From: Arabidopsis thaliana
Taxonomy: Eukaryota; Streptophyta; Magnoliopsida; Brassicales; Brassicaceae
Length of the DNA stretch: 64,000 nucleotides
NCBI RefSeq assembly: GCF_000001735.4
Contig: NC_003076.8
Location: 6,324,001-6,388,000, forward strand
Direction of reading: 5' to 3'
Below, piece by piece: positions 49,011-62,200 of this stretch (its first letter is position 1; each line of letters starts with the position of its first letter). A model generated the notes under the pieces. It was given only the letters and a program-made list of their open reading frames with translations. It was not told where the DNA came from and ran no database searches. The position numbers were made by a program, and so were the translations under genes.

Positions 49011-50666
49011 ATGCCGAAGAAAGTAGTGATTCCGTCTCTGGCGATGAGTCCTCTACATCAATGGAGATTAAGTGCGCTAACATCTCTCGTCTTCTTCCTC
49101 ATAGTTGTTGTCTGGAGCATTGACAGTTGTTCAATCAGAAGCTTCATCAAATCATGGAGATTCAACTCTTACTCTATACGACTCACTTCTCCTCCTTCTC
49201 TGGATCTGGATCCGACCCGAGTAAAGCTTGCCTGGATCTCCGTCGAGCAAGAGCAGAACTTCACAGCGAATGTACTCAAAAACTGGTTAGCTCCGGGTGG
49301 AGAGAAGTGCAGAGAAGCAAACACCGTTGAGATTTCTGTTCCGGGAATCGAAGGGAAGGGTTTAGTAGAGTTAACGGCTGGTGAGATTCACGAATTCAGA
49401 TTTCATTCTCTAGATGATTCTGGGGAACGAGTTTGTATCGGTGGAGATTACTTCGAGACTGATCTTTCCGGTGAAAACTGGAAATCAAGACCACCGGTGA
49501 AAGATTTAGGAAACGGAACTTACTCTTTATCTCTTCAGATTCATCCTGATTTCGCCGGAGATTATGATCTCACCGTTGTTTTACTCTTCCGTCGCTTCCA
49601 AGGTCTTAAACTTAGCCCTGCACGCTTCGCATTCAACAGAACGCTACGAAATTTCAAACTACGGTTTATCAAGAAACCTCACGTTGTTTTACCGGAGCTC
49701 CGGAGATGTGAATTGTCCGATTTCGACAGAGATGTTTGGTCTGGCCGGTGGATTAGGCTTGGTAAGAACGACGAGTGTGAAATCAGCAATGATGGACGTT
49801 ACCGTTGCTTACCAGATGGTTACCGTTGCCGGGAACCATGGTGCGACGGAGCTTTATCGGCGTTAGAAAGCAATGGTTGGGTTTACTCGAGTCATTGCTC
49901 GTTTAAGCTATTCTCTAGTGAATCAGCTTGGGATTGTTTGAAGAACAAATGGATTTTCTTCTGGGGTGACTCTAATCATGTTGATTCGATCAGAAACTTG
50001 TTGAACTTTGTCTTGGGTCATCCGGAGATTGGTGCTGTTCCTAGGAGGTTTGATTTGAAGTTCTCGAATCCGAAGAACTCATCGGAAACAGTTAGGATCA
50101 CGAGTATCTTCAATGGACATTGGAACGAGACTCAAAACTATCTAGGTCTTGATTCACTTGAAGATGATAGCTTTAGAGAATTGCTTAAAAGCTATTTCGT
50201 CGAAGAGACCGGTGTACCGGACGTGATGATCGTTAACTCGGGTCTACACGACGGTATTCACTGGTCTAACCTTAGAGCATTTACGAAAGGAGCAGAAACC
50301 GCGGCTGCGTTCTGGAGGAACGTTTTCGACTCGGTGAAAGCCCGGGGATTGCGACCTCCGAAAGTGATTTTCAGGAACACGATAGCGACGGGCGGTTACG
50401 CGAGGAAGCTTGCGTTTAACCCGAGCAAGATGGAAGTGTACAATGGGGTGTTTTTAGAGAAAATGAAGGGGTTAGGATTGGTCTCAAGTGTGATTGATAA
50501 CTTTGACATGACGTATCCGTGGCATTTTGATAACCGGTGTAACGATGGCGTTCACTATGGAAGACCTCCGGCGAAAGTGCGGTGGATAGACGGCGAGATT
50601 GGGCATCAGTACTTTGTTGATCTCATGCTTGTTCATGTCTTGTTAAATGCAGTTTGTCTACGTTAG
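49011..50666 (+). CDS. NXPE/PC-esterase-like type II membrane protein
   Basis: Intronless, 551 residues from the ATG at 49011. The open frame extends upstream only through a TTG codon, so MPKKVVIPSL is taken as the N terminus. One membrane anchor at about 21-42 (LSALTSLVFFLIVVVWSI) predicts a Golgi type II protein. A filamin-type Ig module lies at about 108-200 (GERVCIGGDYFETDL, VKDLGNGTYSLSLQIHPDFAGDYDLTV). The C-terminal half has Cys-rich segments, a GDS motif (IFFWGDSNHVDS, about 303-308) and a late Asp/His block (FDNRCNDGVHYG), as in PC-esterase/SGNH domains. Neurexophilin-like NXPE proteins share this Ig plus PC-esterase order. An acyl-esterase or transferase role is possible but unproven. 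Probable locus AT5G19060. Confidence 0.85.
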   Translation: MPKKVVIPSLAMSPLHQWRLSALTSLVFFLIVVVWSIDSCSIRSFIKSWRFNSYSIRLTSPPSLDLDPTRVKLAWISVEQEQNFTANVLKNWLAPGGEKCREANTVEISVPGIEGKGLVELTAGEIHEFRFHSLDDSGERVCIGGDYFETDLSGENWKSRPPVKDLGNGTYSLSLQIHPDFAGDYDLTVVLLFRRFQGLKLSPARFAFNRTLRNFKLRFIKKPHVVLPELRRCELSDFDRDVWSGRWIRLGKNDECEISNDGRYRCLPDGYRCREPWCDGALSALESNGWVYSSHCSFKLFSSESAWDCLKNKWIFFWGDSNHVDSIRNLLNFVLGHPEIGAVPRRFDLKFSNPKNSSETVRITSIFNGHWNETQNYLGLDSLEDDSFRELLKSYFVEETGVPDVMIVNSGLHDGIHWSNLRAFTKGAETAAAFWRNVFDSVKARGLRPPKVIFRNTIATGGYARKLAFNPSKMEVYNGVFLEKMKGLGLVSSVIDNFDMTYPWHFDNRCNDGVHYGRPPAKVRWIDGEIGHQYFVDLMLVHVLLNAVCLR

Positions 50667-51568
50667 AGTAGAGGCTAGAGAGAGCTGCTTTAAATTTAAG
50701 TTTGGTTTAGGACTTAGGAAGATTCTTTTATTTGTCTCGTGTAGACTTTTCTTGATTATGTTAGCCTTAAAATTCGGTATTTAGTCACAAGCTGAAGACA
50801 AATAAATCGTCATCTTTCTTTCATTGACAAATCATCCGATTACGCATTGTTTTCTCTTTTCAAAACTTGGTCATTCAAATAAAAAAAATTATAATTCCAT
50901 TTGTATATAATGAAGAATCAGTACTTTGAGTAATTAAATATTTGGATCATGAAATATTCATGTCATATACTTATGTCATTGTTTTTTATTATTATTTTTT
51001 TGGTCAAACTTATTTTGTTCTTTTTATAATGTCATTATTTTATACATATCCAAATATAAAAAACATAGTTAATTCATACAAGGCGGATACAAATGTGATT
51101 ATTAATTGTTCATTCTCTTCTTATTTTTAGTAAATCGAATAAAAAATTATGTATGGTTCTAAATAATAAAATCTCATCCAATTTAATTTAAAACAAAAGG
51201 AATTAGATAATATTGAAATCGATTAAGGACGGCAAGGAAGTCGGTACGCGCCACGCGGTTTAATGAAACCAGTCACAGTTCTAATGCTTACGCTAAACAT
51301 GGAGTCTCCAAACCAAATCAACGACAATTGAATCCACACCTTCACGAAACCCCCCAAAGTTTTTGTCTTTTTCGGTTTCGGATTACATCATCTCCAAGAC
51401 AAGCACCAGCATCAGATTTTCTGCATCCTTAAAGATCTCGTTGCGGTTTTTGTCGGAATTGTTTCGATTTGTTGTGGTTCTCAATAAGCTCTCGCTTGTC
51501 AGAGAAACACCGGCAACGCCGTTGAAATAGTCACCGGAGACCATTTTGCATCGTAGAGTTCGCCTTTT
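50667..51568. other. Spacer between NXPE-like and VTT-domain genes
   Basis: The left half is AT-rich 3' flank. From about 51230 the sequence becomes G+C-richer and should contain the promoter and the ~200-base leader of the next gene. No gene seen. Confidence 0.5.
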
Positions 51569-53470
51569 ATGGCGTTCACGTGGGGATCTGCTCTCCGGAT
51601 TTCTGTTCTCCTTATCCTTGTAGCTGCAATTGTCTTAGCTTGTTATTTTCTCCCTGTTGAGAAGGTTCGTAATTGGCCTAATTAGGGTTCTCAATGTGGT
51701 TATTCTGACATGGGTTTTTGATGATCTCTGGAAATTGACATGCTTTTCTTTGAATTTCTCGTAAATGTCGCTCTTTTGTGTTAGCAATGAAAAAGGATTG
51801 ATCTTTACTATCATTGATTAACTAATTGTCAGAAAGCAAATGCCCTTTTTGAATTCGTTTCATTTGATGTTGTGATTTGTAGTATTAGCTAGTTTATGAT
51901 CTGAAACTTACTAATTTCCTTTGTATTATTTTTCAGCTATTGAAGGATTTTTTGTTATGGGTTGAACAAGATCTAGGGCCTTGGGGACCTTTTGCCCTGT
52001 AAGTCTCTTTTCTTCTTGTTTCTTGAGCTATGGAGCTAGTTAGATTCTTGCGTGAGTAATATAGCAATGAGCTACACTAACGGTGGTAGCTGAATCACTG
52101 TTTCATTGCTAATGTTAATCCATAGATATAGGAACATGAGATTACCTTGGTACTGAACTTCTCTTTTTTTTTTGCGATGTCTGCAGAGCTGTTGCGTACA
52201 TTCCTCTAACAGTTTTGGCTGTTCCTGCCTCGGTTCTCACGGTATATATACATATTTCTTTTGTGTGTGATATATTTACCGCTATCATCCACTCTCAACT
52301 TTCTTTGTTAGAGTGACTGGTTTATCTATAAAATTGAGAAATCTTATTTGGTTGAAGCTGTGATATATTCAGCTCGGTGGTGGCTACCTTTTTGGGCTGC
52401 CAATTGGTTTTGTGGCGGACTCAGTCGGTGCTACACTTGGCTCAGGAGCTGCATTTCTACTAGGCCGTACGGTAAGCCACTCAAATTCTTATTGATTTGC
52501 AGACACAACCATTAGATTAATGAAGTGACATGCATAAACCACTGACGCTATCCTTTTTTGATATTTTGGTACTTACATGAAAATGCTCTTATGCAGATTG
52601 GAAAACCTTTTGTAGTTGCAAAATTAAAGGATTATCCTCAGTTTCAATCAGTGGCACTCGCGATAGAGAAATCCGGCTTCAAGGTTTGCACTGAGAACCC
52701 ATTACAAGTTTTGTGCTGACACTCTTCTTTTGAAACTTATGAATATGCAAAACTGAATATAGATATGCTTGTTGCTCCGGCTTGCTCCTCTTCTTCCGTT
52801 CAGCATGTTGAACTACCTCTTATCTGTCACGCCAATTCGGCTAGGTCCATACTTGCTTTCTTCGTGGTTAGGGATGATGGTAATCTATTCTAATCCACCA
52901 CTTCATAACGACTGCAAAATGTTTAAATTGTAAGATGGAAATAATACAGCTTGATACATTGTTAATTTGCAGCCAATAACACTTGCGTTAGTGTATGTTG
53001 GAACAACTCTAAAAGACCTTTCTGATGTAACTCACAAGTGGAGCGAGTTCTCGCCAGGTCGCTGGGTAAGATCTACACAAATTTTAATTACATTCTCAGC
53101 TTCTTGTTTCAATCTCTATTCTGACCTGTTTTCCGCAATCTGCAGGCGTTCTTGATTTCGAGCCTTGTAATATCCGGTTAGTTCGGCATAACTAATGTTA
53201 CTAGTTCCTTCGATTGCGGCAGAATCACTAATGTTACAAGTTCCTTCTTCTATCTGTTTCTTTGCAGTGATATTAATGGTGTGTGTTACAAAGGTGGCGA
53301 AGGACGCTCTAAGAAAAGCTTTAGCAGAGCACGGAGGAGACATGAACGAAGCGGTTGCAGCCTTGCCGGAGCTGACCGTTACTGATGATGCTTCGACGGA
53401 TTTAAATGAGCCTCTCTTGATAAAGATAGATGCACAACAACCTCAAGACCAAGTAAACCATAGTCATTAA
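51569..53470 (+). CDS. SNARE-associated Golgi (VTT/DedA) membrane protein
   Basis: Encodes 280 residues from nine exons: 51569-51664, 51937-51998, 52187-52241, 52373-52471, 52597-52683, 52763-52879, 52973-53065, 53146-53176 and 53268-53470 (843 nt, phases consistent). It has an N-terminal hydrophobic segment (ISVLLILVAAIVLACYFL) and a VTT-domain core with YIPLTVLAVPASVLT, then GGGYLFGLPIGFVADSVGATLGSGAAFLLGR. The conserved RLAPLLPFSMLNYLLSVTPI follows, then two more membrane spans and a soluble acidic tail. The domain is shared with DedA, TMEM41B and VMP1, several of which are lipid scramblases of the secretory pathway. That activity is not shown for this protein. A small duplication sits in the last intron. 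Probable locus AT5G19070. Confidence 0.92.
53191..53247. repeat. Short tandem duplication in intron 8 of the VTT gene
   Basis: Two 21-base copies, 53191-53211 and 53227-53247, with one mismatch and a 36-base period, containing ACTAATGTTAC. It leaves the splice sites at 53176 and 53268 intact. Confidence 0.7.
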
Positions 53471-54399
53471 AATTAAGATGATGAATACTTACTTTGTATA
53501 ATCTTTATTTTAACATACAAAGCTTAGTTTTCTTGGTTTGTATAATAATAACATAGATTAAAAATTATTTTTAAAAAGTTATTTTTCTTAGTAACTTTGA
53601 GATGTAATTATTAGTTCACAGAGATTTAAAATATTGGATGAATAAAAAGAAACTAAATGGATTTTGGTTTGAGTTTCTAATTGCTCCAGCTAATCAGATA
53701 TTTTGTTGACATTCACAAGCATTCTAAACATATCTATGACCTAAAAATGTTACAGGTATCTTAAAAATCTCCTAAACCAATATTCAATGAAGATTGTTGA
53801 ATACGACTAAAGGTATATTTATTATACACAGAATCTGTTATGCATAAATTGAACCCATCAATTGAATATATGGGTATATTCATAACCAAAATTAGCTTTT
53901 ATGATATTGGCTCAACTATTTTGGACTATTTAAAATCTCATCTTAATAACATAATTGGAAGAAAACCAAAATTAAGATGAAAACTTGTAAACTTTTATAA
54001 ATGATCTGAATATAATTTACTAACATAATATTCAAAGTTAAGAACTTGTTGATATATGTGGTCAACTATAAAACACCACGTTTGAAATTCATAAGGTATT
54101 AGTTGATTTTTCATAGTTTTTCTCTATCAATAATGCTATTCGAAAAACGTCATGTATGTGTGTTTTCTAGATTTGAACAAGAAGAAACGGTCTTGTCTCT
54201 TTCGTTAGACGGTCATGTCTTCGGGAACATCCGATTAAAAAAAAAGTTACACGCGTTGACTTTTATTACAAAAATTGCAGTAAATCTGGCAGTAACTGCG
54301 TAAAGTAAAAATAATGTAAATAATAATCTTCACCGGAAGACAAATCTTTTGATCTGACTTTCGTCTCTCTGTCTCTCTTGTCTCGTTTCTTCAGAGGCT
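53471..54399. other. Spacer and LUL3 promoter
   Basis: AT-rich 3' flank of the VTT gene followed by the LUL3 promoter. The last ~90 bases before the ATG are CT-rich and probably transcribed. No further gene. Confidence 0.5.
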
Positions 54400-56287
54400 A
54401 TGGGGATCTCCTTAAGCAAGCGTCGACGAGACAACAACAACAACCACCACCATCCCCACCACAATCCGCCGTACTATTACTCCGATCCTCCACCACAACA
54501 ACCGCCGCCTCAAAACGGGTATAGCTACTCTCACAATTACCCCGTTTCAACTCCACAGCTCTCTCTTCCTCCACCACCGGCTCAGCCACCGTCTTCTTCT
54601 CAGCCTCCTCCGTCGCAGATTAGTTACCGACCGTACGGTCAAAACTACCATCAAAACCAATACTACCCGCAACAAGCTCCTCCGTATTTCACCGGTTATC
54701 ATCACAATGGGTTTAATCCGATGATGAGGCCGGTTTATTTCGGTCCGACTCCGGTTGCGGTTATGGAACCGCCTGCACCTTATGTGGAGCATCAGACCGC
54801 TAAGAAGGTTAAGAACGATGTCAATGTGAATAAAGCTACGGTGAGGCTCGTAGCTGACGATCTTAACCCTGGTCATTATCTTGTTTCCTTCGTCTTCGAT
54901 GCCTTATTCGATGGCAGGTATAACTTCTTCACTCCAAAATTTGAGTCAAGTTTCCGACTTTAGAACCAGAATTTGAATGAGATTGGCTAATTAGCGTAGA
55001 GGGGTCTTGTAGATTATACTGAATCTCAAATTTGGATCGTAAAGGTTCAAACTTTACATGATATGACTCATTTATTCAGTGAAAGTTAGGGTTTTTGCTG
55101 GGACGAGATTGATTAAAAGGAAACATCTTTACTCATGTTTCAGTTCTGAATTATGTGTTGCCACAATTTGGGATGAAAAAGGTTAAAATTTGACATGATC
55201 TAGGTGATGAATATGTGATTGGTTCAGAAACCAAACAATACAGGCTTCAGTTACATAACTGATTGATTTTAGGAGTTATTGTAGTTCATTTAATGGTTCG
55301 GAACTACTAAGCTAGTTAGCAACTGAATCAACCTTATTACTCTCCTGTGTTGCATACCAAGTTTAGGTATTAAGATTATCTGACGAGGAGTCTCATTATG
55401 TTACTTGTCTCATTTTCAGTTTCACTATCATATTTTTTGGAGAAGAGGAATCAAAGTGCACAATCGTCCCTCATTTACCAGAAGCTTTCCCACCAATCAA
55501 AGTCCCTTTCCAAAAAGGTGCCGGGCAGAAGTTTCTACAAGCTCCAGGGACAGGAATCGACCTAGGCTTCTTTTCACTGGATGATCTATCGAAACCATCA
55601 CCAGAAGAGGTGTACCCACTTGTAATATCAGCCGAGACAGTAATATCACCAAGCTCGGTTTCAGAGGAACCATTAGTTCATAAGCAGATCACTCAAGCGG
55701 TTTTGGAGAAGACTAATGATGGATCTTTCAAAGTGAAAGTCATGAAACAGATTCTATGGATTGAAGGAGAACGATATGAACTACAAGAGTTGTATGGAAT
55801 CGATAATTCAATCACACAAGGTACTGCTGCATCGGGGTTAGAGGATACTGGTGGCAAAGAATGTGTCATTTGCTTGACTGAACCTAAGGACACAGCCGTC
55901 ATGCCTTGTAGACATTTGGTACAAACTTCTAGCAATTCTCTTTGCTTTCTTCAATTCTTCTAAACGCAATTTTTTTCATTTACTCGGTAAACCTATAAAT
56001 CGTTGGTAGCGTTTCAGTTATGGAACAAGCAAATTCTGTCATTTTAGACTTGCTTCATATTGCTGTTGATTGTCTCTAAAGCAAATCTACATCAAGTCTT
56101 TCACAAGACCATAACTTTTTGGTTGAATTGTCATCAAGACTAAATCATGTTGTGTTGTCTGTTGCAGTGTTTGTGCAGTGATTGCGCAGAAGAACTGAGG
56201 TTTCAGACAAACAAATGTCCCATTTGTAGACAACCTATCCATGAGCTTGTAAAGATTAAAGTGGAAAGTAGTGATGAACAACACTGA
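54400..56287 (+). CDS. LUL3: LOG2-like RING ubiquitin ligase LUL3
   Basis: Probable E3 ubiquitin ligase of 378 residues from three exons: 54400-54917, 55420-55918 and 56168-56287. It begins MGISLSKRRR, a good N-myristoylation signal at Gly2 with basic residues, so it may be membrane-attached. Residues ~15-130 are Pro/Tyr/His/Asn/Gln-rich low complexity. A central DAR2-like domain (about 150-300; TVRLVADDLNPGHYLVSFVFDA...SFTIIFFGEEES) is typical of the LOG2/MGRN1 family. The C3HC4 RING starts at Cys321 (CVICLTEPKDTAVMPCRH) and ends in CPICRQP. LOG2 ubiquitinates GDU1 and acts in amino-acid export and ABA responses; LUL3 is its paralogue and its substrates are inferred only. Probable locus AT5G19080. 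Confidence 0.95.
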
Positions 56288-59200
56288 AAAAGAGGTTTCT
56301 TCCCTTCACTTAAACACCATGTTTGATTCTTTCTTCTTCTTCTTTTTGAAAACCGTCAAATCGAATTCTTTTGCCCTTTTTTCTTATACAAATGTGTTTT
56401 CTCATGTCATACTCTTGCACATATTTGTTGGTCTTAGTTTTGGGAAACTCAAAGAAAAAAAAGTCAGTAATGTATATATAGCTCCAATGGTTCTTGAGAA
56501 ACTTTCTCTTTGTATCTTTCTACTTGAAACACTCATTCTGTAACTGAATACTTTTTGGTTTGGGCATTGCTCAAATATAACTTGCAATCATATGTTGTTT
56601 ATCGTAACGTTTCGGGTTTATAATCTAGAAACCGAACCTCCTAGTAACCACAATTCTATATCAAAAATAGACAGGAAAAATCTGCAAGAGTCTTGGATAG
56701 CTCTATGTGTCCCTAATTTGGCTTTCTTTTAACTCTTTCTTTTTGAGAAAGTAAAAGTTTGTGTAGATGAGAAAATGGGGACCTTGATAATTACAAAGAT
56801 TCAAAAGAAAATAAAGAGAGATGGGAACTGAAGTTGATGAGAACATTCAAAGAAGTAATCTTTTTTTCTTCTCTCCTTTTTGCTTTTTGTCTGTAAAAAA
56901 GGCTCAAATAAAAGGAAAAGCTGGTAGGAGATGGAGAATGTTTCCTATTGAAGTTAAGCCTGAGAAAGAAAAAAGTTTTAAAAAAAAAGTGAAGCTTGAG
57001 TTCATTCTTTTTGACAGAATGCTCAAACTTTTGAAATGAGGAATAAAAAAAAGTCTTTGTTTGATAGTAGTGAAGTGACTCTCTTTACAAGCAATATTAT
57101 TTCTCCATACACATTATGATTCCATGTGGTATCATATCTATGAACTATGAAACCCCTAGGGTCTATGTGTGATTGTCTTTGTCTTGTTTTGGACTATATA
57201 ATGAATTTGAAGTGATACTTTTCCCTTTCTGCCTATGACAATGTTTACTAGTCATACCATGATGTTTAATCAAAATTCCTTACCGAATCTCGGCATTGAT
57301 CACCTATTTCTATGTATGTGTCACTGTATCAATATATTTTTCAATTTCCTATATTCTATTTTAGACCAACCTTCTTTTCTTAGATTTGACATTACAGTGG
57401 ATATATATGGTTCAGAAAGAAGTTTTAAGTTTTAACTAACTCCACAATTGCATTCAATTAGCCACTAGGAAAAATGATTGATGTTGCTCAATGGAATATT
57501 TAGCAATTAAAAGCAAGATTACTTTTCATAGGGTAATTGTGGCTGAGGTTTAAACTCAAAATGAAGATAATGACGATTGAAAGACTAAAAGATTATTGGA
57601 ATTGAATTGACACAGCTCAACGCACAACATAATGTGACTTGAAGGGGAAAAAAAGGAAGTACCTATTTTTGCAGAAATACTTATGGAGTTTTTGTAGACA
57701 TCTAGATCTTTAGGGAGTTATGTTATTGGTTATATACTTATATAAAGGTCAAGGCTCACAACTTTTCATGTACGTGTTAGGGATTCAATATGAGAGTCAC
57801 ATAGGTGTATATGGCCTCGTCACATGGCTTAGTAAACGATCTATTTGTGGTGTTTAGTGGAGATGGGAAGCGTCGTTGTAAGATGGTGGTGCGCCGCAGT
57901 TACTGATATAATAGGTGTTGCAATATTGAAGTCTATAATATTTGGTAAAGTTCAGTTCATGGCTAGCTTAGCTCTGAACTTGATTTATGCGTTTTGGATG
58001 TTATCTTGAAGATGTAGGTTGAAAAGAATATATTTCGTTGATAATTTTGTATCTTATTATTTGCACACTCGAGTACTATTTATTTTCTCGTAATGTAAGT
58101 ATGTAACCTAGCTCCAAATTTCTTCACTTGCAAGTTTAGGATTGCAAATAACTAGTCATGATGGCTTCCTTGTGTGTGTGGTGTATACAGATATGCTACA
58201 TGGATTTTTAAAATTTACAGTATGTTAAAACTAATACGAATCTAGTACCACCGGCAAATATAATGTCATTATTTCCGTCAGTTCATAGTTCATATATACT
58301 GTCAATTCTCAACCATATATAATTTACCAAAAAAATAATAGAAACCTCTATTATTCTGTCAGATTCTCAGCCATATATATACTTACCAAATAAATATAAA
58401 CCTCTTGTATCATTCACACTATCAAGATTTAACTAAATACGGACTAATAGCCAATAAGTTTAACATTTTCCAAGCTAAAATATAGCAATTCAAGTCCGAG
58501 ACGTATTATGATAAGATTCGTATAAGAAAAAAAAAAAAAAAAAAACGAATCTATAAGGAAAAGATGGTAACAAAAGGAGAGAATAGAGACAAAACCCCCA
58601 ATTAATGTCATTTTGTCAATAAGAAGAAGATGACCCCATGTGAACATTGGAGACTCATGTGACTCAATTCTATCATTTTAGGCAAATATTCAGCTACAAA
58701 TTTTATCGCAATAAACCCAAAATTATTCAAATGTTGGTAGTTAGCTGATAAGTAAGTTGTTTTTATGTTGTCGAATTCAAGTCTTGTGACTTTCTATAGA
58801 TCAAAGTCTTTTTGTTTTCACTAAGAAAAAAATGTACAAATCAAAAATTCAGCATTTATACAAAAAAACACTGAATTGTTTTCCCTTAAGACATATACAG
58901 CATATATAAATATATATTGAGTCCTTGTATCAAACTTTTTAAATTAATTTAGAACATCATGAAAATTTTAGGGATCATCGTGCATAATCGATTTATAACT
59001 TTTGACTGGCAAGATAAAATCGTTTTGATCATTCAACACAAATTTGCTAGCATATACCCAATATAACTTCAAATAATCCAATAATGCAGCAAGTTTTCGA
59101 CAAATAATTCCCCAGCCATCGTAAAACTTTATCATAAATGTCAAAATTGTACCATGTCCTTTCGTTCTAAAAGACTTGGCCTATAGTATACGAGTTAACG

Positions 59201-62200
59201 TTACTTTTTGTCCTATCCAATTATATGGTACAAAAAACTACAAACTACTGATATATGGCGATGAAATATCTACTAGCTAGATTTTTTTACGAGTAACACT
59301 TTTTGTTGTTCACTTAATTAACACCCCCTAATATTACTAGGATGTAACATGCTTGTATCTCGTTCGTTGCTTTTTTTTTCTTCATTTCTAAACTTCTCCA
59401 TATATAAACATTTATGGTATATATATATATTCCATAAAAACGATAGTTTACGTGTATAAAAATCGTCGGATATAACTAAAAAGCGTGAGCCACCAAACAA
59501 TATTAGGGTTTATTATGATCGATCTCATCATGTACAATGCATTTAATTTCAGCTAATGGTACGATCATATTAACTACATGCTAACAAGTAGTACTAATTA
59601 ATTAACATCTTACATTTTGTTCTCTTTTTCCATATAATTTCGCAGGCGTAATTATAATCTTATGATTCTTATAATTTTCGACTTTAATTAAGTAAGTGCT
59701 CAGATTCCATGCATTAGTAGCTTAGTGGTTAGTTAGAGTTGAGTTAGGATATACGGTCAAGTTCATACATCACACATGTTCAGTGACGATTATGGTACTA
59801 CGAACAAATCCGTTGTGCATGAACCACTTAATTGGTTGTTTAGGATTTGGTCTAGACAATAAATTCGTGGTGGACTTACGAATTTTTTTTGACCAAGGAA
59901 CATGCTCACATTTGATATTAATTACTTGGTGCTTCGGCAAAGTTAGAATGAAATCAAGATTTATATATTTTTCTATGCATGTGTGTTCATAACTTCTTTT
60001 TTTGGTTTTATTCGCTTTACTAATCGACAATTACATCAGTGAAATTTCCTTTTTTCATTAAACAGTTATATCTTTAAAAAAGAGTTTAATTATAGTATTA
60101 TTTAAATTTAAAGCAAAAAGGAAAACTAAAATAAGGGAAGAATGTCTCATGCCATGTTTACATTATTTAGGCTTTTGAAAAAAAAAACAATAATGATAAA
60201 TGCGTAGAAAAAAAGTGTCTAAATTTAGAGAGAAAAAAATGCTTACCAGCTAAGAGCATCTTCATCAGTGAAATACCTTCTTAGTTTCTAAAAAAAAAAG
60301 ATATTAGTATTTTAATAAATATTAGTTATATAATTAAATTTTAATAATAAAATAATATTTAATCAATAGATGATATACAAGTGTTTTTATGGGTTTCTCA
60401 GAGTTCTACTCTCTCTCATACTTTTTGATTATATTTTATTTTCATATTGAACAGTTTCTGGATGAGAAACTATCGATGGAAATGTTCTAAAATATTACTT
60501 ATAAGAAAATTAAGAGAAACTGATGCGGCCGAAAACGTGATTATGTTCACTCGTAAGAGTGAGGCTTTCATCATTTACCCAACCCCACCCTTTTTTTCCC
60601 TTCATTTTTTTTTTGTTTTCTCTTTTAAACTAATCTTTTAAAGTTACAATTAGTTGTTTAACATTCTTGTAGTAGTATTTCTTATGTAAGGTTAAATCTC
60701 TTTTTCCCATTAAGACAAAATAATAATAATTTCAAACTCATATTCGTATGCCATATTTTCACATAAGGCGTCTCTTTCTTTAACCAATTTTGTCATTTTT
60801 TCATCTAGTTGGTCCCACTGTTTCAGTTTTAACTTTTACTATATACATATCATTCAATTATTGAAGTAATTTGGACAAAAAGTCAAAAATAAAAAGAAAA
60901 GATAGTTGGATATAACTTGTGAACTCTAAAAATCTGTTTTTTTTTAGTAACGCAATAAAAAATTTAAGCTTTAAAAAACATTAACTAAATTTTAAGCTTT
61001 CAAAATCTTAGGTTGATAGATACTATCAGAATCCTGCGGTAGTGTGTAGTAGATACTAGATAAACCATTTATTAAATTTCTGGTTTACAATTTCTTTTCA
61101 ATATTCCTTCAAAACTTGTTTCTCTTAAAAATAAATTGTTTAATATGCTTAATGTAAAAACATTATCGGTCTAGTTAAAGACCAAAAAATTAAAGTTTCC
61201 ACACCATGATTCAATTTGTAGCGAAAAAAGCATAGTTTCCATGTAAGAATGGTTAGGTTATTAATCCACTATAAATTATTTGTTTGCGAATCGTTTTAAA
61301 ACATTCTTTCTGTATAATTTTGTAAGTTTTATAAGAAGCTTGTGTCTGCTTCATATTATTTTATATTTGTTTAATATTTTACGGCCATTCAAGTTTTGCA
61401 GTATTTTTTTCTTGGTTGAATTAATTTTGACTATATAGAATTACATTTTTTTGTGTTTTAAGTAAAAAAATTTTATACAACTATACAAAAAGGAAAACAA
61501 AACTGGATAAGCATTAGAGTGCCCCTCCAATTATGGGTGTGGTTTAGATAGAATAAATGCATTGTTTAGTTGTTATTACCAAACCTGATCCGTGGTGATT
61601 TTTATATGAAACGAAATAAATACATATATCGAGTATAGTCGTTAATGATGGAAAAAACGAGCCATGCGTGATATGATATAATTGGGACAAATTATTACGT
61701 GTATGTGAATCGATATGGTCAATAGTTCTTTGAATCGTAAAATTAAATCAATCATGATTGGGTATTACAATCATAAAAACTCTTAGGTTTGTGTTTATTT
61801 GCTTTATTCATTTTACTTTCTCTGCTATAATTTATTTAACACTCCATGTTTTGAGCCGGTCTGAAAAGTCCATGCGATATTTAATTTTATCCTAGATATA
61901 GTAATTTACTGTTTTGAATTTCTTGACCATAATAAATCAAATGCTATTAATTAAGATACCAACCAAACTCTAAAATCTATATCGGATCGAAACCAAATAA
62001 AATTACAAAAATGTCAAAGTCCTTCATGATTCTTACACAATAAAGGTTAGTATTTTTTTTAGAGGAAAATGAACTACTTGCAGCCCAATTAATTATTATT
62101 TGTATAAATCATACTATATTTTTATTATACATCAATACATTTTCTATTTATAAATAAATAATACATCTGTAAACCGGCCAGACCAGATTGTGGACCGTGC

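Noticed and set aside
56821-57039. 72-codon Lys-rich frame after LUL3
   Set aside because: No recognisable domain and poor composition (Phe/Lys runs from T- and A-rich DNA). Likely 3' flank.
58501-58560. A20 run with flanking AGATTCG/CGAATCT
   Set aside because: The flanks are inverted, not direct, and only seven bases long, so I do not call an insertion.
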